Positions 46,546-54,737 of a stretch of 64,000 bases of DNA are shown one piece after another. Numbering within the stretch: the stretch's first letter is position 1; every line of letters starts with the position of its first letter. A program made the position numbers and the translations under genes. The notes beneath the pieces are model-generated. The model did not search any database, had not been told where the DNA came from, and worked only from the letters and a program-made list of their open reading frames with translations. This stretch comes from Desulfoluna spongiiphila (GTDB lineage: Bacteria; Desulfobacterota; Desulfobacteria; Desulfobacterales; Desulfolunaceae). The stretch spans positions 62,001-126,000 of the forward strand of contig NZ_FMUX01000019.1 in the NCBI RefSeq assembly GCF_900101345.1. Reading direction: 5' to 3'.

Positions 46546-48369
46546 ATGAATTTAAAGCAGGAAACCATGGAGCGCTCAGGGTGGAACGCATGGACGGAGC
46601 AGGGGTTTTCCTTAACGGACCTGACCTTTGCCTCGTTTCTGGCCCAAAGGCACGGACAGGACGCGTCGGTTTTTCTTGCGGCGGCCCTGGTGAGCCGGGA
46701 GAGCCGTCACGGGCATGTCTGTATCGATTTGAGCCGGTATACCGGCTATGCCGTTTCCGGGGAATCCTGGGGAAAAGACGGTGCGTCCTGGGGAAACCAT
46801 CTCCGGGAGACGGGGGCAGCCGGAGGCGAGGGGGAGGAGACCCTCCTTGTCCTGGACGGGCGGGGTCGCCTGTACCTGCGGCGGTACCATCGGTTCCAGG
46901 AGGCGGTGGCACGGTACATGGGTCGGGAGACAACGCTTTCAGATTTGCCGGAAGGTGAAACGACCGCCCTGAAAGAGGGGCTGGACCGTTATTTTCCGGG
47001 GCCCTCGGGTGGTGAACCGGATCGGCAGAAGCTGGCGGCGGCCGTGGCCCTGGTAAATCGTTTTTGCGTCATCTCCGGCGGGCCGGGCACGGGAAAGACC
47101 ACCACCGTAACCAAAATTCTGGCTCTTCTCGTGGAGCAGCACCGGAGACGCTTTAACGGTGCGCCGGTCATTGCCCTGGCCGCTCCCACGGGTAAAGCCG
47201 CTGCCCGGCTTATGGAGTCCATGGCAGGGGCCATGGGCAAGCTTGATTTGAGCGAGGTGGTGAAAGCAGCCCTTCCCAGGGAAGCTACCACCATCCACCG
47301 GCTTCTGGGCAGCCTGGGGCGCGGCAGGTGGGAGCTCTTTCGCCAAGGCCAGGCCCTTCCCTGCGACATCCTCGTGGTGGATGAGGCGTCCATGGTGGAC
47401 CTGCCCCTCATGGGGCGGCTTGTGCGCTCACTGGCGCCCTCCACCCGGCTGATCCTCATGGGGGACCGGGACCAGCTGGCCTCCGTGGAGGCGGGGTCGG
47501 TCATGGGGGACCTTTGCCACGGGAAACAAGGGGACACGGTTTCCGACGCCCAGGGAAAGCTGTTGGCTGAACTTACGGGTATCTCCCTGCCCACGGGCAG
47601 AAACCTGGCTCCCCTTGCCGATGCCGTGACCACCCTCACCAAGAGCTACCGGTTCGGTGCCTGTCCCGGCATCGGACAAGCCGCAGCGGCTGCCAACCGG
47701 GGGGACGCCCGGGCTTTGGCCGGAATCATCGCTCCGGGATTTCTCCTGGCAGGGCCTTCCGTCGGGGAGCATCCCATGGCGTGGCTGGAGGAGGTGGTGC
47801 GCCACCATCTGGCCGGGTACCGGCGGCTCAGTGACGCCCGGGAGATGCTGGCGGCCCTGGATCGGTTCCGCATTCTCTGTGCCGTCCGCAAGGGCCCCAT
47901 GGGCGTTGCGCGCATCAACCGACTGGTGGAGCGCTGCCTTGGGCTGGGGGGCGGTGATCTCTGGTACCCGGGCCGTCCGGTGATGGTGACGGAAAACGAT
48001 TACACCCTGGGGCTCTTCAACGGGGATACGGGCATCACCGTCCGCAAGGACGGAGAGCTGGCCGTGGCCTTTCCCGATGAAGAGGGAGGCATGCGCCATA
48101 TCCACAGCGCCCGCCTTCCCAAGGTGGAGACGGTGTTTGCCATGACGGTGCACAAAAGCCAGGGATCGGAGTTTACCCACGTCATCCTCCTGCTTCCGGA
48201 GAGCGACGCCCCGGTGCTGACCCGGGAGCTGGTCTACACGGGCATCACCCGCGCCCGGGAGGAGATGGCGGTGTGGAGCCCGCCCGAGATCCTTGAAAAA
48301 GCCCTGGGCAGGCGAACCCAGCGGGCGTCGGGGCTTCGGGAGATGCTCTGGAAGGGCAGGGCAAAATGA
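46546..48369 (+). CDS. recD: Exodeoxyribonuclease V subunit alpha, RecD
   Basis: The 5'-3' helicase subunit of RecBCD, 607 residues (E. coli 608). Walker A is GGPGTGKT (178-185), Walker B ILVVDEASMVDLPL, followed by LILMGDRDQLASVEAGSV. The C-terminal motifs AMTVHKSQGSEFTHV and VYTGITRAREEM are present. The N-terminus is the RecD1-type interaction domain. It is separated from recB by the CheX-like gene and a repeat, so it must use its own promoter in the short gap with that divergent gene. Confidence 0.94.
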   Translation: MNLKQETMERSGWNAWTEQGFSLTDLTFASFLAQRHGQDASVFLAAALVSRESRHGHVCIDLSRYTGYAVSGESWGKDGASWGNHLRETGAAGGEGEETLLVLDGRGRLYLRRYHRFQEAVARYMGRETTLSDLPEGETTALKEGLDRYFPGPSGGEPDRQKLAAAVALVNRFCVISGGPGTGKTTTVTKILALLVEQHRRRFNGAPVIALAAPTGKAAARLMESMAGAMGKLDLSEVVKAALPREATTIHRLLGSLGRGRWELFRQGQALPCDILVVDEASMVDLPLMGRLVRSLAPSTRLILMGDRDQLASVEAGSVMGDLCHGKQGDTVSDAQGKLLAELTGISLPTGRNLAPLADAVTTLTKSYRFGACPGIGQAAAAANRGDARALAGIIAPGFLLAGPSVGEHPMAWLEEVVRHHLAGYRRLSDAREMLAALDRFRILCAVRKGPMGVARINRLVERCLGLGGGDLWYPGRPVMVTENDYTLGLFNGDTGITVRKDGELAVAFPDEEGGMRHIHSARLPKVETVFAMTVHKSQGSEFTHVILLLPESDAPVLTRELVYTGITRAREEMAVWSPPEILEKALGRRTQRASGLREMLWKGRAK

Positions 48370-48484
48370 TGGTGTCCTCAAGTGATACGGTTTATATGGT
48401 GTTGTATTTGCCGCTATATCAATAGGCTCGAGGCTTGGTTTAATGAAGAACTTAAAGTCCATTCCCTCGGGGCAAATCGCATCC

Positions 48485-48702
48485 GGGCCTTGGTGATTGT
48501 CCGGGCCACCAGGGTGTTATAGATGACACCGTTCCAAAAGGCCGACAGCCCGTAGGGTGCACTCTGTGCACCGTGTTCGGGTCACCCAAGGTTTCGATTT
48601 TACCGAGGCATTCGGGGTATGACAGGCTTTGATTTTGGTGCACGGAGTGCACCCTACGAATCGGTTCTTTGCAGGTCACGGCCCAACCAATGATCAAGGC
48701 CC
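48485..48702. repeat. Inverted-repeat element, family 2, copy 2 (218 bp)
   Basis: The outer arms GGGCCTTGGTGATTGTCCGG.. (48485-48508) and GGCCCAACCAATGATCAAGG.. (48680-48702) are imperfectly complementary. A second, inner pair is CGTAGGGTGCACTCTGTGCACC (48551-48572) with GGTGCACGGAGTGCACCCTACG (48637-48658), 22 bp with one mismatch. There is no coding capacity. Outer arms match copies at 14617-14958 and 53515-53706. Confidence 0.6.
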
Positions 48703-48818
48703 GCATCCGCTTTTCAAACAAAATGCAATGAAGAAGAATTGCCACCGGAAGGGCAGCAGTGTCGCCAGACTGGGCAATGCATCGGATTTTCATCCCTCAG
48801 GCCCGTCCCACCTCCTGT

Positions 48819-48841
48819 GGAGCGCCGCACTCCCGTGCGGC
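48819..48841. repeat. Short hairpin repeat GCCGCAC-loop-GTGCGGC
   Basis: GCCGCAC (48824-48830) pairs with GTGCGGC (48835-48841) around TCCC. The 23-base unit beginning GGAGC differs at one base from each arm of the perfect 24-bp inverted repeat at 53574-53641. No further gene is seen between 48703 and 48987. Confidence 0.55.
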
Positions 48842-48987
48842 ACGCACACCCTCACACGCTCAAATCGGCACAGATGAGCGACCCGCATAAGATTTGATTG
48901 TTATTTCAGGATGTATGCTTATCATATCTGATGAGCATGTCGTTGTTCGGGCACATGGATTGAACCGTTATCAATGGGGAGGCAGCC

Positions 48988-50532
48988 ATGAGAGCCGCAG
49001 ACCTTGTGATCAGAGCGGCGGGAGCCGCTGGGATACGATACAGCTTTGTCAATCCGGGCACCACGGAGATGCCGCTGGTGGAGGCCTTTGACCGGGTCCA
49101 GGGGGTGAGGCCGGTTCTCTGCCCCTTTGAGGGGGTGGCCACGGGGGCTGCCGACGGGTATGCCCGCATGGCGGGTGTTCCGGGCCTGACGGTGCTTCAC
49201 CTGGGGCCGGGGTACGCCAACGGCATGGCCAACCTCCACAATGCACGGCGTGCGCGGAGTCCCGTCATCAACCTCATCGGCGAGCACACCACGGACCACA
49301 GGGCCTTTGATCCGCCCCTGGCCATGCCCATCGAGGCCCTGGCCTCCTCCCTGCCGGGCCATGTGCGCACCGTGCTTGAAGCGGCGGATGCGGGGACTGC
49401 GTTTGCCGAATGCTACGGGGCGGCCACCCGTGGGCTTATCTCCCACCTTGTCTTTGCCCATGACCTTCAGTCCCTGGAGGTGGAAGGGGATCTGTCGGTG
49501 TTGTCGGCGGCGAGACGGGAGACGGTGCCCCATGAGACCGTGGAGGCTGTTGCCCGGTCTCTTACGCATGCGGAAAAGCCAGCGCTCCTCCTCGGGGGCT
49601 GGGCCCTGAGCGGAGAGGGGCTACGCTTGGCAGGGCAGGTGGCCGAAGCCTGCGGAGCGGACCTGTTCCATGAAACCTTTGCCGCCCGCATCGAACGGGG
49701 GGCGGGCATGCCCAGTCCCGTGAGGCTCCCGTATTTTCCGGAATCGGCACGGGACGCCCTGAAGGCCTATGATGTGGTGGTTCTGGTGGGGGCCCCGTCT
49801 CCCGTGGGATTTTTCGGATACCCGGGCCTTAGCGGGCGTTTGGTGGAGGATGCCCGGGAGAGGACGCTCTGCAGCCCGGAAGCGGATGTGGGGCAAGCCC
49901 TTGAGGCCCTGGCGGATACTCTGGGGATCACCCCGTCTTCTCCTTTGTGCCCCGGGTCGGAGCACCGTGTGCCGGACTTGCCCCGCGGCCCCCTGACCCT
50001 TGAAACCCTCGGGCAGGCCTTTGCCGCCCTTCAGCCCGAAGAGGCCATTGTGGTGGACGAGGGCATCACCTCGGGTTTTTTTTACCATCCCCTTGCAGCC
50101 CATGTCTCTCCCCATACCACCCTTACCATCACCGGCGGCGCCATCGGTTGCGGTATTCCCCTGTCCATCGGCGCGGCCCTGGCCTGCCCGGAGCGCCCCG
50201 TTCTGACCCTCCAGGCCGACGGGAGCGCCCTGTTCACCGTCCAGGGGCTCTGGACCCAGGCCCGGGAGAATCTCAACATCAAGACCGTGATCTGCTCCAA
50301 CAGGAGCTACGATATCCTCAAACTGGAGGTGGCACGGGCGGGCAACACCGAGCCAGGGCCCATGACCCGAAACCTCACGGATCTCTCCCGGCCCGATATC
50401 GGCTGGACGGACATCGCCCGGGGATTCGGGGTACCCGCCTTATCGGCCCAAACGTCAGAGGCCTTTGTGACCGCACTTCAAACGGCCCTGAGAGAGCCGG
50501 GCCCTTTTCTTGTTGAGGCGGTTCTGGGATAG
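48988..50532 (+). CDS. Thiamine-pyrophosphate enzyme, acetolactate synthase/benzoylformate decarboxylase family
   Basis: 514 residues in the three-domain TPP fold. The N-terminal PYR domain has the catalytic Glu-48 in CPFEGVATGAADGYARM. The middle domain is a degenerate Rossmann fold without a FAD motif. The C-terminal PP domain has the TPP-Mg loop LQADGSALFTVQGLWTQ ending in the CSNRSY Asn. The usual GDG reads ADG, a known tolerated variant in some members but notable. It resembles the hypothetical MdlC/IlvG-like decarboxylases and lacks the ALS regulatory partner nearby, so branched-chain amino acid synthesis is unlikely. The substrate is probably a 2-oxo acid; which one is unknown. Confidence 0.8.
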   Translation: MRAADLVIRAAGAAGIRYSFVNPGTTEMPLVEAFDRVQGVRPVLCPFEGVATGAADGYARMAGVPGLTVLHLGPGYANGMANLHNARRARSPVINLIGEHTTDHRAFDPPLAMPIEALASSLPGHVRTVLEAADAGTAFAECYGAATRGLISHLVFAHDLQSLEVEGDLSVLSAARRETVPHETVEAVARSLTHAEKPALLLGGWALSGEGLRLAGQVAEACGADLFHETFAARIERGAGMPSPVRLPYFPESARDALKAYDVVVLVGAPSPVGFFGYPGLSGRLVEDARERTLCSPEADVGQALEALADTLGITPSSPLCPGSEHRVPDLPRGPLTLETLGQAFAALQPEEAIVVDEGITSGFFYHPLAAHVSPHTTLTITGGAIGCGIPLSIGAALACPERPVLTLQADGSALFTVQGLWTQARENLNIKTVICSNRSYDILKLEVARAGNTEPGPMTRNLTDLSRPDIGWTDIARGFGVPALSAQTSEAFVTALQTALREPGPFLVEAVLG

Positions 50533-50594
50533 GGCTACAGGCCTTCGGCGCCCTGCCGGAGGTTAACCCTTGCGTATACGAGGAGGCATAAACC

Positions 50595-51359
50595 ATGCGT
50601 TACGTTTTGTGCATGTGTATCGTTCTGGTGCTGTCTGCATCTGCATCTGCATCTGCATCGGCATCGGCATTTGCAGACAGCGGAAGCCCGGTTCGTTATC
50701 ACGTGAACGGGCTGGATTACGAGGGGTATTATATCTCGCCGGCAAAGGGCGCCCCCCTGGTTCTGTTGCTGCATGACTGGGACGGGTTGACGGAGTATGA
50801 GGTGACCCGTGCCCACATGCTGGCGAAACAGGGGTACGCTGTTTTTGCGGCGGACCTCTTCGGGGCGGGGATTCGCCCGGCCAAGGTTAAGGATCGAAAG
50901 GAACACACCGGAGAGCTCTACAGGGATCGTGAGAAGATGCGTGCCCTTATGGCAGGGGCCTTGGAGAAAGCGGCCTCCCTGGGGGCGAACACCGGCAATG
51001 CCGTGGCTGCAGGGTATTGTTTTGGGGGCGCCGCTGTGCTGGAGCTGGCGCGTTCCGGTACCGACCTTAAAGGGTTTGTTCTTTTTCACGGGGGGCTTTC
51101 CACCCCGGACGGCCAGGATTACAGCCGGGTCAGGGGTGAGGTCCTGGTGATGCACGGCAGCGCCGATGAGGCCATCTCCATGGCATCCTTTACCGAACTG
51201 GCCACTGCCCTTGAATCAGCCGGTGTTGCCCATGAGTTGATCGCCTATGGCGGAGCGCCCCATGCCTTTACCGTGTATGGCAGTAACCGCTACCGGCCCG
51301 ATGCGGACCGGAGGTCATGGGAGCGGTTCCTCGGGTTTCTCCGGGAGAAAACCCGTTAA
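50595..51359 (+). CDS. Exported dienelactone hydrolase family protein
   Basis: 254 residues. AGGAGG (50581-50586) sets the start. Residues 1-27 are a signal peptide in which Ser-Ala repeats, encoded by a hexanucleotide repeat, make up the core. The hydrolase domain has LLLHDWDGL near residue 60, the nucleophile Cys-142 in GYCFGGAAV, an Asp in GSADEAI and a His in GAPHAFTV. That gives a Cys-Asp-His triad typical of the dienelactone hydrolase family. Periplasmic action on an ester or lactone is expected; the substrate is unknown. It lies 62 bases after the TPP-enzyme gene and may be in one operon. Confidence 0.82.
   Translation: MRYVLCMCIVLVLSASASASASASAFADSGSPVRYHVNGLDYEGYYISPAKGAPLVLLLHDWDGLTEYEVTRAHMLAKQGYAVFAADLFGAGIRPAKVKDRKEHTGELYRDREKMRALMAGALEKAASLGANTGNAVAAGYCFGGAAVLELARSGTDLKGFVLFHGGLSTPDGQDYSRVRGEVLVMHGSADEAISMASFTELATALESAGVAHELIAYGGAPHAFTVYGSNRYRPDADRRSWERFLGFLREKTR
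50634..50675 (+). repeat. Hexanucleotide tandem repeat in a signal peptide (7 x TCNGCA)
   Basis: Seven consecutive six-base units of type TCTGCA, TCGGCA and TTTGCA (four, two and one) encode Ser-Ala repeats in the hydrophobic core of the dienelactone hydrolase signal peptide. The unit keeps frame, so slippage would only change the length of the core. Confidence 0.8.
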
Positions 51360-51530
51360 CTCCCTTCACCTGCCCGACGCCTCAACGCCATGATTGGCGG
51401 GGGTCCTCATCACAGCCTGACACGAGCCTCATGGAAACCTCACAAAGGCAACGTATACCTTTCATCAACCTGAACGTGCCCGCTAACACGGGTGTTTTTT
51501 GAACTGGTCGGTGAAGGAGGATGTGGGCCT

Positions 51531-53300
51531 GTGAGTATTGCGAAAAAGAACCTCGCACTGGTGACGGTGTGCCTGACGGTGTTTGCCGTGGTCACTGTTC
51601 TGATCACAACGGCATCGCTACGGCAACGAAGCCGCACGGAGATCGATTCGTTCCGGGGGCAGATGCTGGCCGAACGCAAAGGGCAGATCCAGGACCTTGT
51701 CCTCTCTGCCTTTTCTATTTTTGAAACCGCCAATTTTTATGAGGATGCCTTGCGGGCCCTTTCGGCGACGCGCTTCGGGAAAGATGGAAAGGAAAGTTAC
51801 GGTATCCTTGACCGCAGCGGCATGATCCTGATGCACCCCTCGGATACCTCCCTGGAGCTTCGGCCCATCGATGAAGTCGGCGATCCGCTCTGGACAGAGT
51901 TCCGGGACAAAACAGAGGCCTTGCTCGGCACCGGTGACGAAGGCTTTATCGAGCACACCTGGCCCCATCCCGTCACCGGCGCACCGGTGAGAAAGCTTTC
52001 CTATGTCAGGCTGTACAGGCCCTGGGGATGGGTTCTCCATACAGGAATCTACCTGGATGATATCGATGCCATGGTCCGTGCAAAGGAGGCGGGGGTGGCG
52101 GTGGCCTTAAGAACGCAGCTCAACAGGCTCCTGGTTTCGGCTGCGGCGTGCCTTCTTGTGACGGGGCTTGTGAGCGGGTGGCTCTCGCGGCGGCTGGTGC
52201 GCCCCTTAGGGCAGGTGACCGAGACCCTGGAAGGGCTGGCCTCGGGCAAGGTGGACCTGACCACCCGATTAACCGCAACGACCCGTGACGAGGTGGGGGA
52301 TCTGGTTGGGAATGTCAACGCCATCATGGATCGGTTTCACCATGTGTTTGCATCCATCGCAGACAACGCGGAGCACCTGAGCAATGCTTCTGAAGGGTTG
52401 AGCCGATTGTCCGGGTGCATGGCGGACGACGCGGCCTCGGCACACGGGCACTCCATTCTCCTTGACGATGCCTCGGCCACCTTGAACGGCGAGATGCGCA
52501 AGGTGACAGACATCATGGCCGACGCGCGTCAGGGGGGGCTTTCAGTCTTCGAATCCGTGGAACGGATGGCAGAGGCCATACGCGGGATATCCGGAGAAAC
52601 GTCAGGGGCCCGGCAGGATGCCGAAACGGCGGTTGACCGCATGCAGGAGGCCGCCGCAGAGGCGGAACGCCTTGGGGAGGGGGCAAGGGCCATCGGCGAG
52701 ATCACCGAGACCATCAACGACATTTCGGACCAGACCCACCTGCTTGCCTTGAATGCTACCATCGAAGCGGCCCGGGCCGGTGATGCGGGCAGGGGGTTTT
52801 CGGTGGTTGCAGGGGAGATCAAGGGGCTTGCCGCCCAGACCGCGGTGTCCACCCGGGAGATTGGTGACAAGATTACCCGGATTCAGGAGGCGGCCCGGGC
52901 CACGGTGGCAACCATGGAGGAGGTGACCCTCCAGATTGACCTGATTCGGTCCCGTATCCTGGGGATTGACAGAGCCGTAGCCCTTCAGACAGAGAACGGC
53001 GGGCAGGTCTCCCGGTACTTGAAAAAAGCCACGGAAGACCTGGCAGAGGGCGCCCATGCCGTGGCGCTGACCACAGGGGTTGCGGAGCACATGGGCGATG
53101 CGGTTCACGGGAACAGGACCCTTTCCGAGCAGATAACGGCAAACAGCAGGAATGTGGAGCAGAGCGCACGGGCACTGGAAGCGTTATCACGCGTGCTTGG
53201 CGAGTTGACCTCTGGCTTTGCCACGGCCGAACATTCTTATGGCGAATGCATGGAGGCATCCGTTTTACACACGCTTTCGGGGCATTCGCGTGATGTGTGA
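51531..53300 (+). CDS. Methyl-accepting chemotaxis protein with periplasmic Cache-type sensor
   Basis: A membrane chemoreceptor feeding a CheA/CheW array. The GTG start at 51531 has AAGGAGG (51514-51520) upstream; an upstream in-frame GTG at 51492 has none. About 589 residues: TM1 (about 7-28), a periplasmic single-Cache-like domain (about 40-185, YGILDRSGMILMHPSDTSLE and GWVLHTGIYLDD), TM2 (about 196-215), HAMP (about 218-270, SRRLVRPLGQVTETLEGLASG-like) and the signalling domain with hairpin tip ISDQTHLLALNATIEAARAG. No C-terminal CheR pentapeptide is seen. Cache domains of this type often bind small organic acids; the ligand is unknown. Confidence 0.9.
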   Translation: MSIAKKNLALVTVCLTVFAVVTVLITTASLRQRSRTEIDSFRGQMLAERKGQIQDLVLSAFSIFETANFYEDALRALSATRFGKDGKESYGILDRSGMILMHPSDTSLELRPIDEVGDPLWTEFRDKTEALLGTGDEGFIEHTWPHPVTGAPVRKLSYVRLYRPWGWVLHTGIYLDDIDAMVRAKEAGVAVALRTQLNRLLVSAAACLLVTGLVSGWLSRRLVRPLGQVTETLEGLASGKVDLTTRLTATTRDEVGDLVGNVNAIMDRFHHVFASIADNAEHLSNASEGLSRLSGCMADDAASAHGHSILLDDASATLNGEMRKVTDIMADARQGGLSVFESVERMAEAIRGISGETSGARQDAETAVDRMQEAAAEAERLGEGARAIGEITETINDISDQTHLLALNATIEAARAGDAGRGFSVVAGEIKGLAAQTAVSTREIGDKITRIQEAARATVATMEEVTLQIDLIRSRILGIDRAVALQTENGGQVSRYLKKATEDLAEGAHAVALTTGVAEHMGDAVHGNRTLSEQITANSRNVEQSARALEALSRVLGELTSGFATAEHSYGECMEASVLHTLSGHSRDV

Positions 53301-53419
53301 CATGTGGCAGCCGTTTTTGCAGGAGAGGCCTATTTCATTCTTCTGGAAATACGATAACAGGTATTTGGAATTCGTTTGACTTTAACCGGAATAACTCCGG
53401 CGGTAGCCAAGTTAAAGAT

Positions 53420-53877
53420 GCTTCCGTCGGCCCTGTCGGGGGTTAAACGTTTGCTTGATGTCATAAAGATGGGTTTAACAAACAGGCCTTAATCGTTCTT
53501 CTTGAATGAAGTTTGGGCCTTGGTTATCGTTTGGTCACGACCTTCGAAAAAACCGAGAAAAATCAACCGAAACGGAGCGCCGCACTCCGGTGCGGCTTTT
53601 TAGTCCGTCGTTACCCGAGCCGCACCGGAGTGCGGCGCTCCAGTGGACAAGGGTGTTCGGGGGGGGGGATGTAAACAGGCCGATGGCCCAAACGATGATC
53701 AAGGTCGACGTTTGTTTGAAAGGCAGATGTGATTTGACCCGAGGACTCCACCTACGACCGTGTCTATGTGAGATCATTCGATAAATGGCAATGGGCTCCG
53801 GCGAGACAAGCGATCCGTCTTCGCCTGCGGTTACGCCGTGACATGGGGGCAAAGCGCATTCGCAATCTGCTTTTTTT
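53420..53877. repeat. Degenerate family-1 element (copy C), interrupted
   Basis: The left part GCTTCCGTCGGCCCTGTCGG.. (53420-53446) corresponds to the terminus of copy A, and GGGTTTAACAAACAGG (53471-53486) is identical to 991-1006. The right part AAAGCGCATTCGCAATCTGC (53851-53870) matches the copy A right side, but the terminal inverted repeat is lost. A family-2 element sits in the middle. No gene is seen in 53301-53892. Confidence 0.6.
53515..53706. repeat. Inverted-repeat element, family 2, copy 3, nested in a family-1 copy
   Basis: The outer arms GGGCCTTGGTTATCGTTTGG.. (53515-53537) and TGGCCCAAACGATGATCAAGG.. (53684-53706) are complementary at about 19 of 23 positions. The centre is a perfect 24-bp inverted repeat (53574-53597 with 53618-53641), each arm of which is itself a hairpin (GCCGCAC-TCCG-GTGCGGC). 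A run of ten G residues lies at 53659-53668. Confidence 0.65.
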
Positions 53878-53892
53878 GGGTTTTTAACAGGA

Positions 53893-54681
53893 TCAGTGCA
53901 TAAGGCGACGGGAAAGGCGGGCCAGGTGGTCCAGATAGTCCCGGTGCCCCACATAAAAGATGTCGTTGTGCCCTGCGTGTTTCACTCCGAGGAAGTGCTT
54001 CTCCGATGAGGGGGAGGCGTAAAAGAGGTCTTCGCCTTCGTGGAAGGGGATGATGCCGTCTTCATGGGCATGGATGATGAGAAGCGGTCCTGTGTATGTG
54101 CTGATTTTTGCCAGGTTGGCGGGTCCGTCGGCTTCATCGGGCAGCTCCACCCATTCGGGCAGGCCGATGGTGCGGAGCAGGGGAATGAGCCGCGCAAATC
54201 CGCTTTCGATGACCAGGGCGCGGATTTTTTCGGGGAATGCCGTTGCCAGCTCCAGGGCCGGGGCGCTGCCGAGGGACCGGCCCATGATTACCCTGGGCCC
54301 GGAGTAGTCTCTTTTTTTCAGCCACTCGTCCATGAAGGCAAAGGTCGCCCGGGCATCGGCCAGCAGGTGGGCCACCGAAGGCTCTCCCCGGGAGAGGCCG
54401 TAGCCCCTGTACTCTCCGATGATGAGGTTGAAGCCGCATCCGGTGAGGTGGGGGGCGACCTCGTCGTAGTCGGAGGCCACCTCTCCGTTGCCGTGGAAAT
54501 AGAAGAGGGTGGGCAGCGTCGGGTCTGCCATGTGGCAGCGGACGGCAAGGCGCTCTCCGTCGTGGGAGGGGATGAAGAGGTCGAAGCAGCGGTCGGTCTC
54601 TCGGGCCACAGGCAGCCCGGGACGGGGGTGAAAAAGAAGGCCCAGGACATCCTGGCGATCAAAGGGGGACGGTTCCGTCAT
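53893..54681 (-). CDS. Alpha/beta hydrolase (serine hydrolase, YqkD/bem46-like)
   Basis: 262 residues from the ATG at 54681, which has AGGAGA six bases upstream; an upstream frame reaches 54738 but lacks a site. No signal peptide. Oxyanion-region motif LFYFHGNGEV, nucleophile Ser-136 in MGRSLGSA, Asp in HAHEDGIIP and His in KHAGHNDIF make a full catalytic triad. It lies 56 bases after the acyl-CoA synthetase gene and is probably the last gene of the crotonase operon. It could be a thioesterase or esterase; the substrate is unknown. Confidence 0.8.
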   Translation of the reverse strand: MTEPSPFDRQDVLGLLFHPRPGLPVARETDRCFDLFIPSHDGERLAVRCHMADPTLPTLFYFHGNGEVASDYDEVAPHLTGCGFNLIIGEYRGYGLSRGEPSVAHLLADARATFAFMDEWLKKRDYSGPRVIMGRSLGSAPALELATAFPEKIRALVIESGFARLIPLLRTIGLPEWVELPDEADGPANLAKISTYTGPLLIIHAHEDGIIPFHEGEDLFYASPSSEKHFLGVKHAGHNDIFYVGHRDYLDHLARLSRRLMH

Positions 54682-54737
54682 GTCAGCTCTCCTGATGTTC
54701 AGTGTTGCAGCGGTTGAAAAGGGTGTATTCACGGGCA

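Noticed and set aside
48485..48702. CRISPR-like spaced repeats
   Set aside because: There are only paired inverted arms, with no direct repeats at regular spacing and no cas gene in the window.
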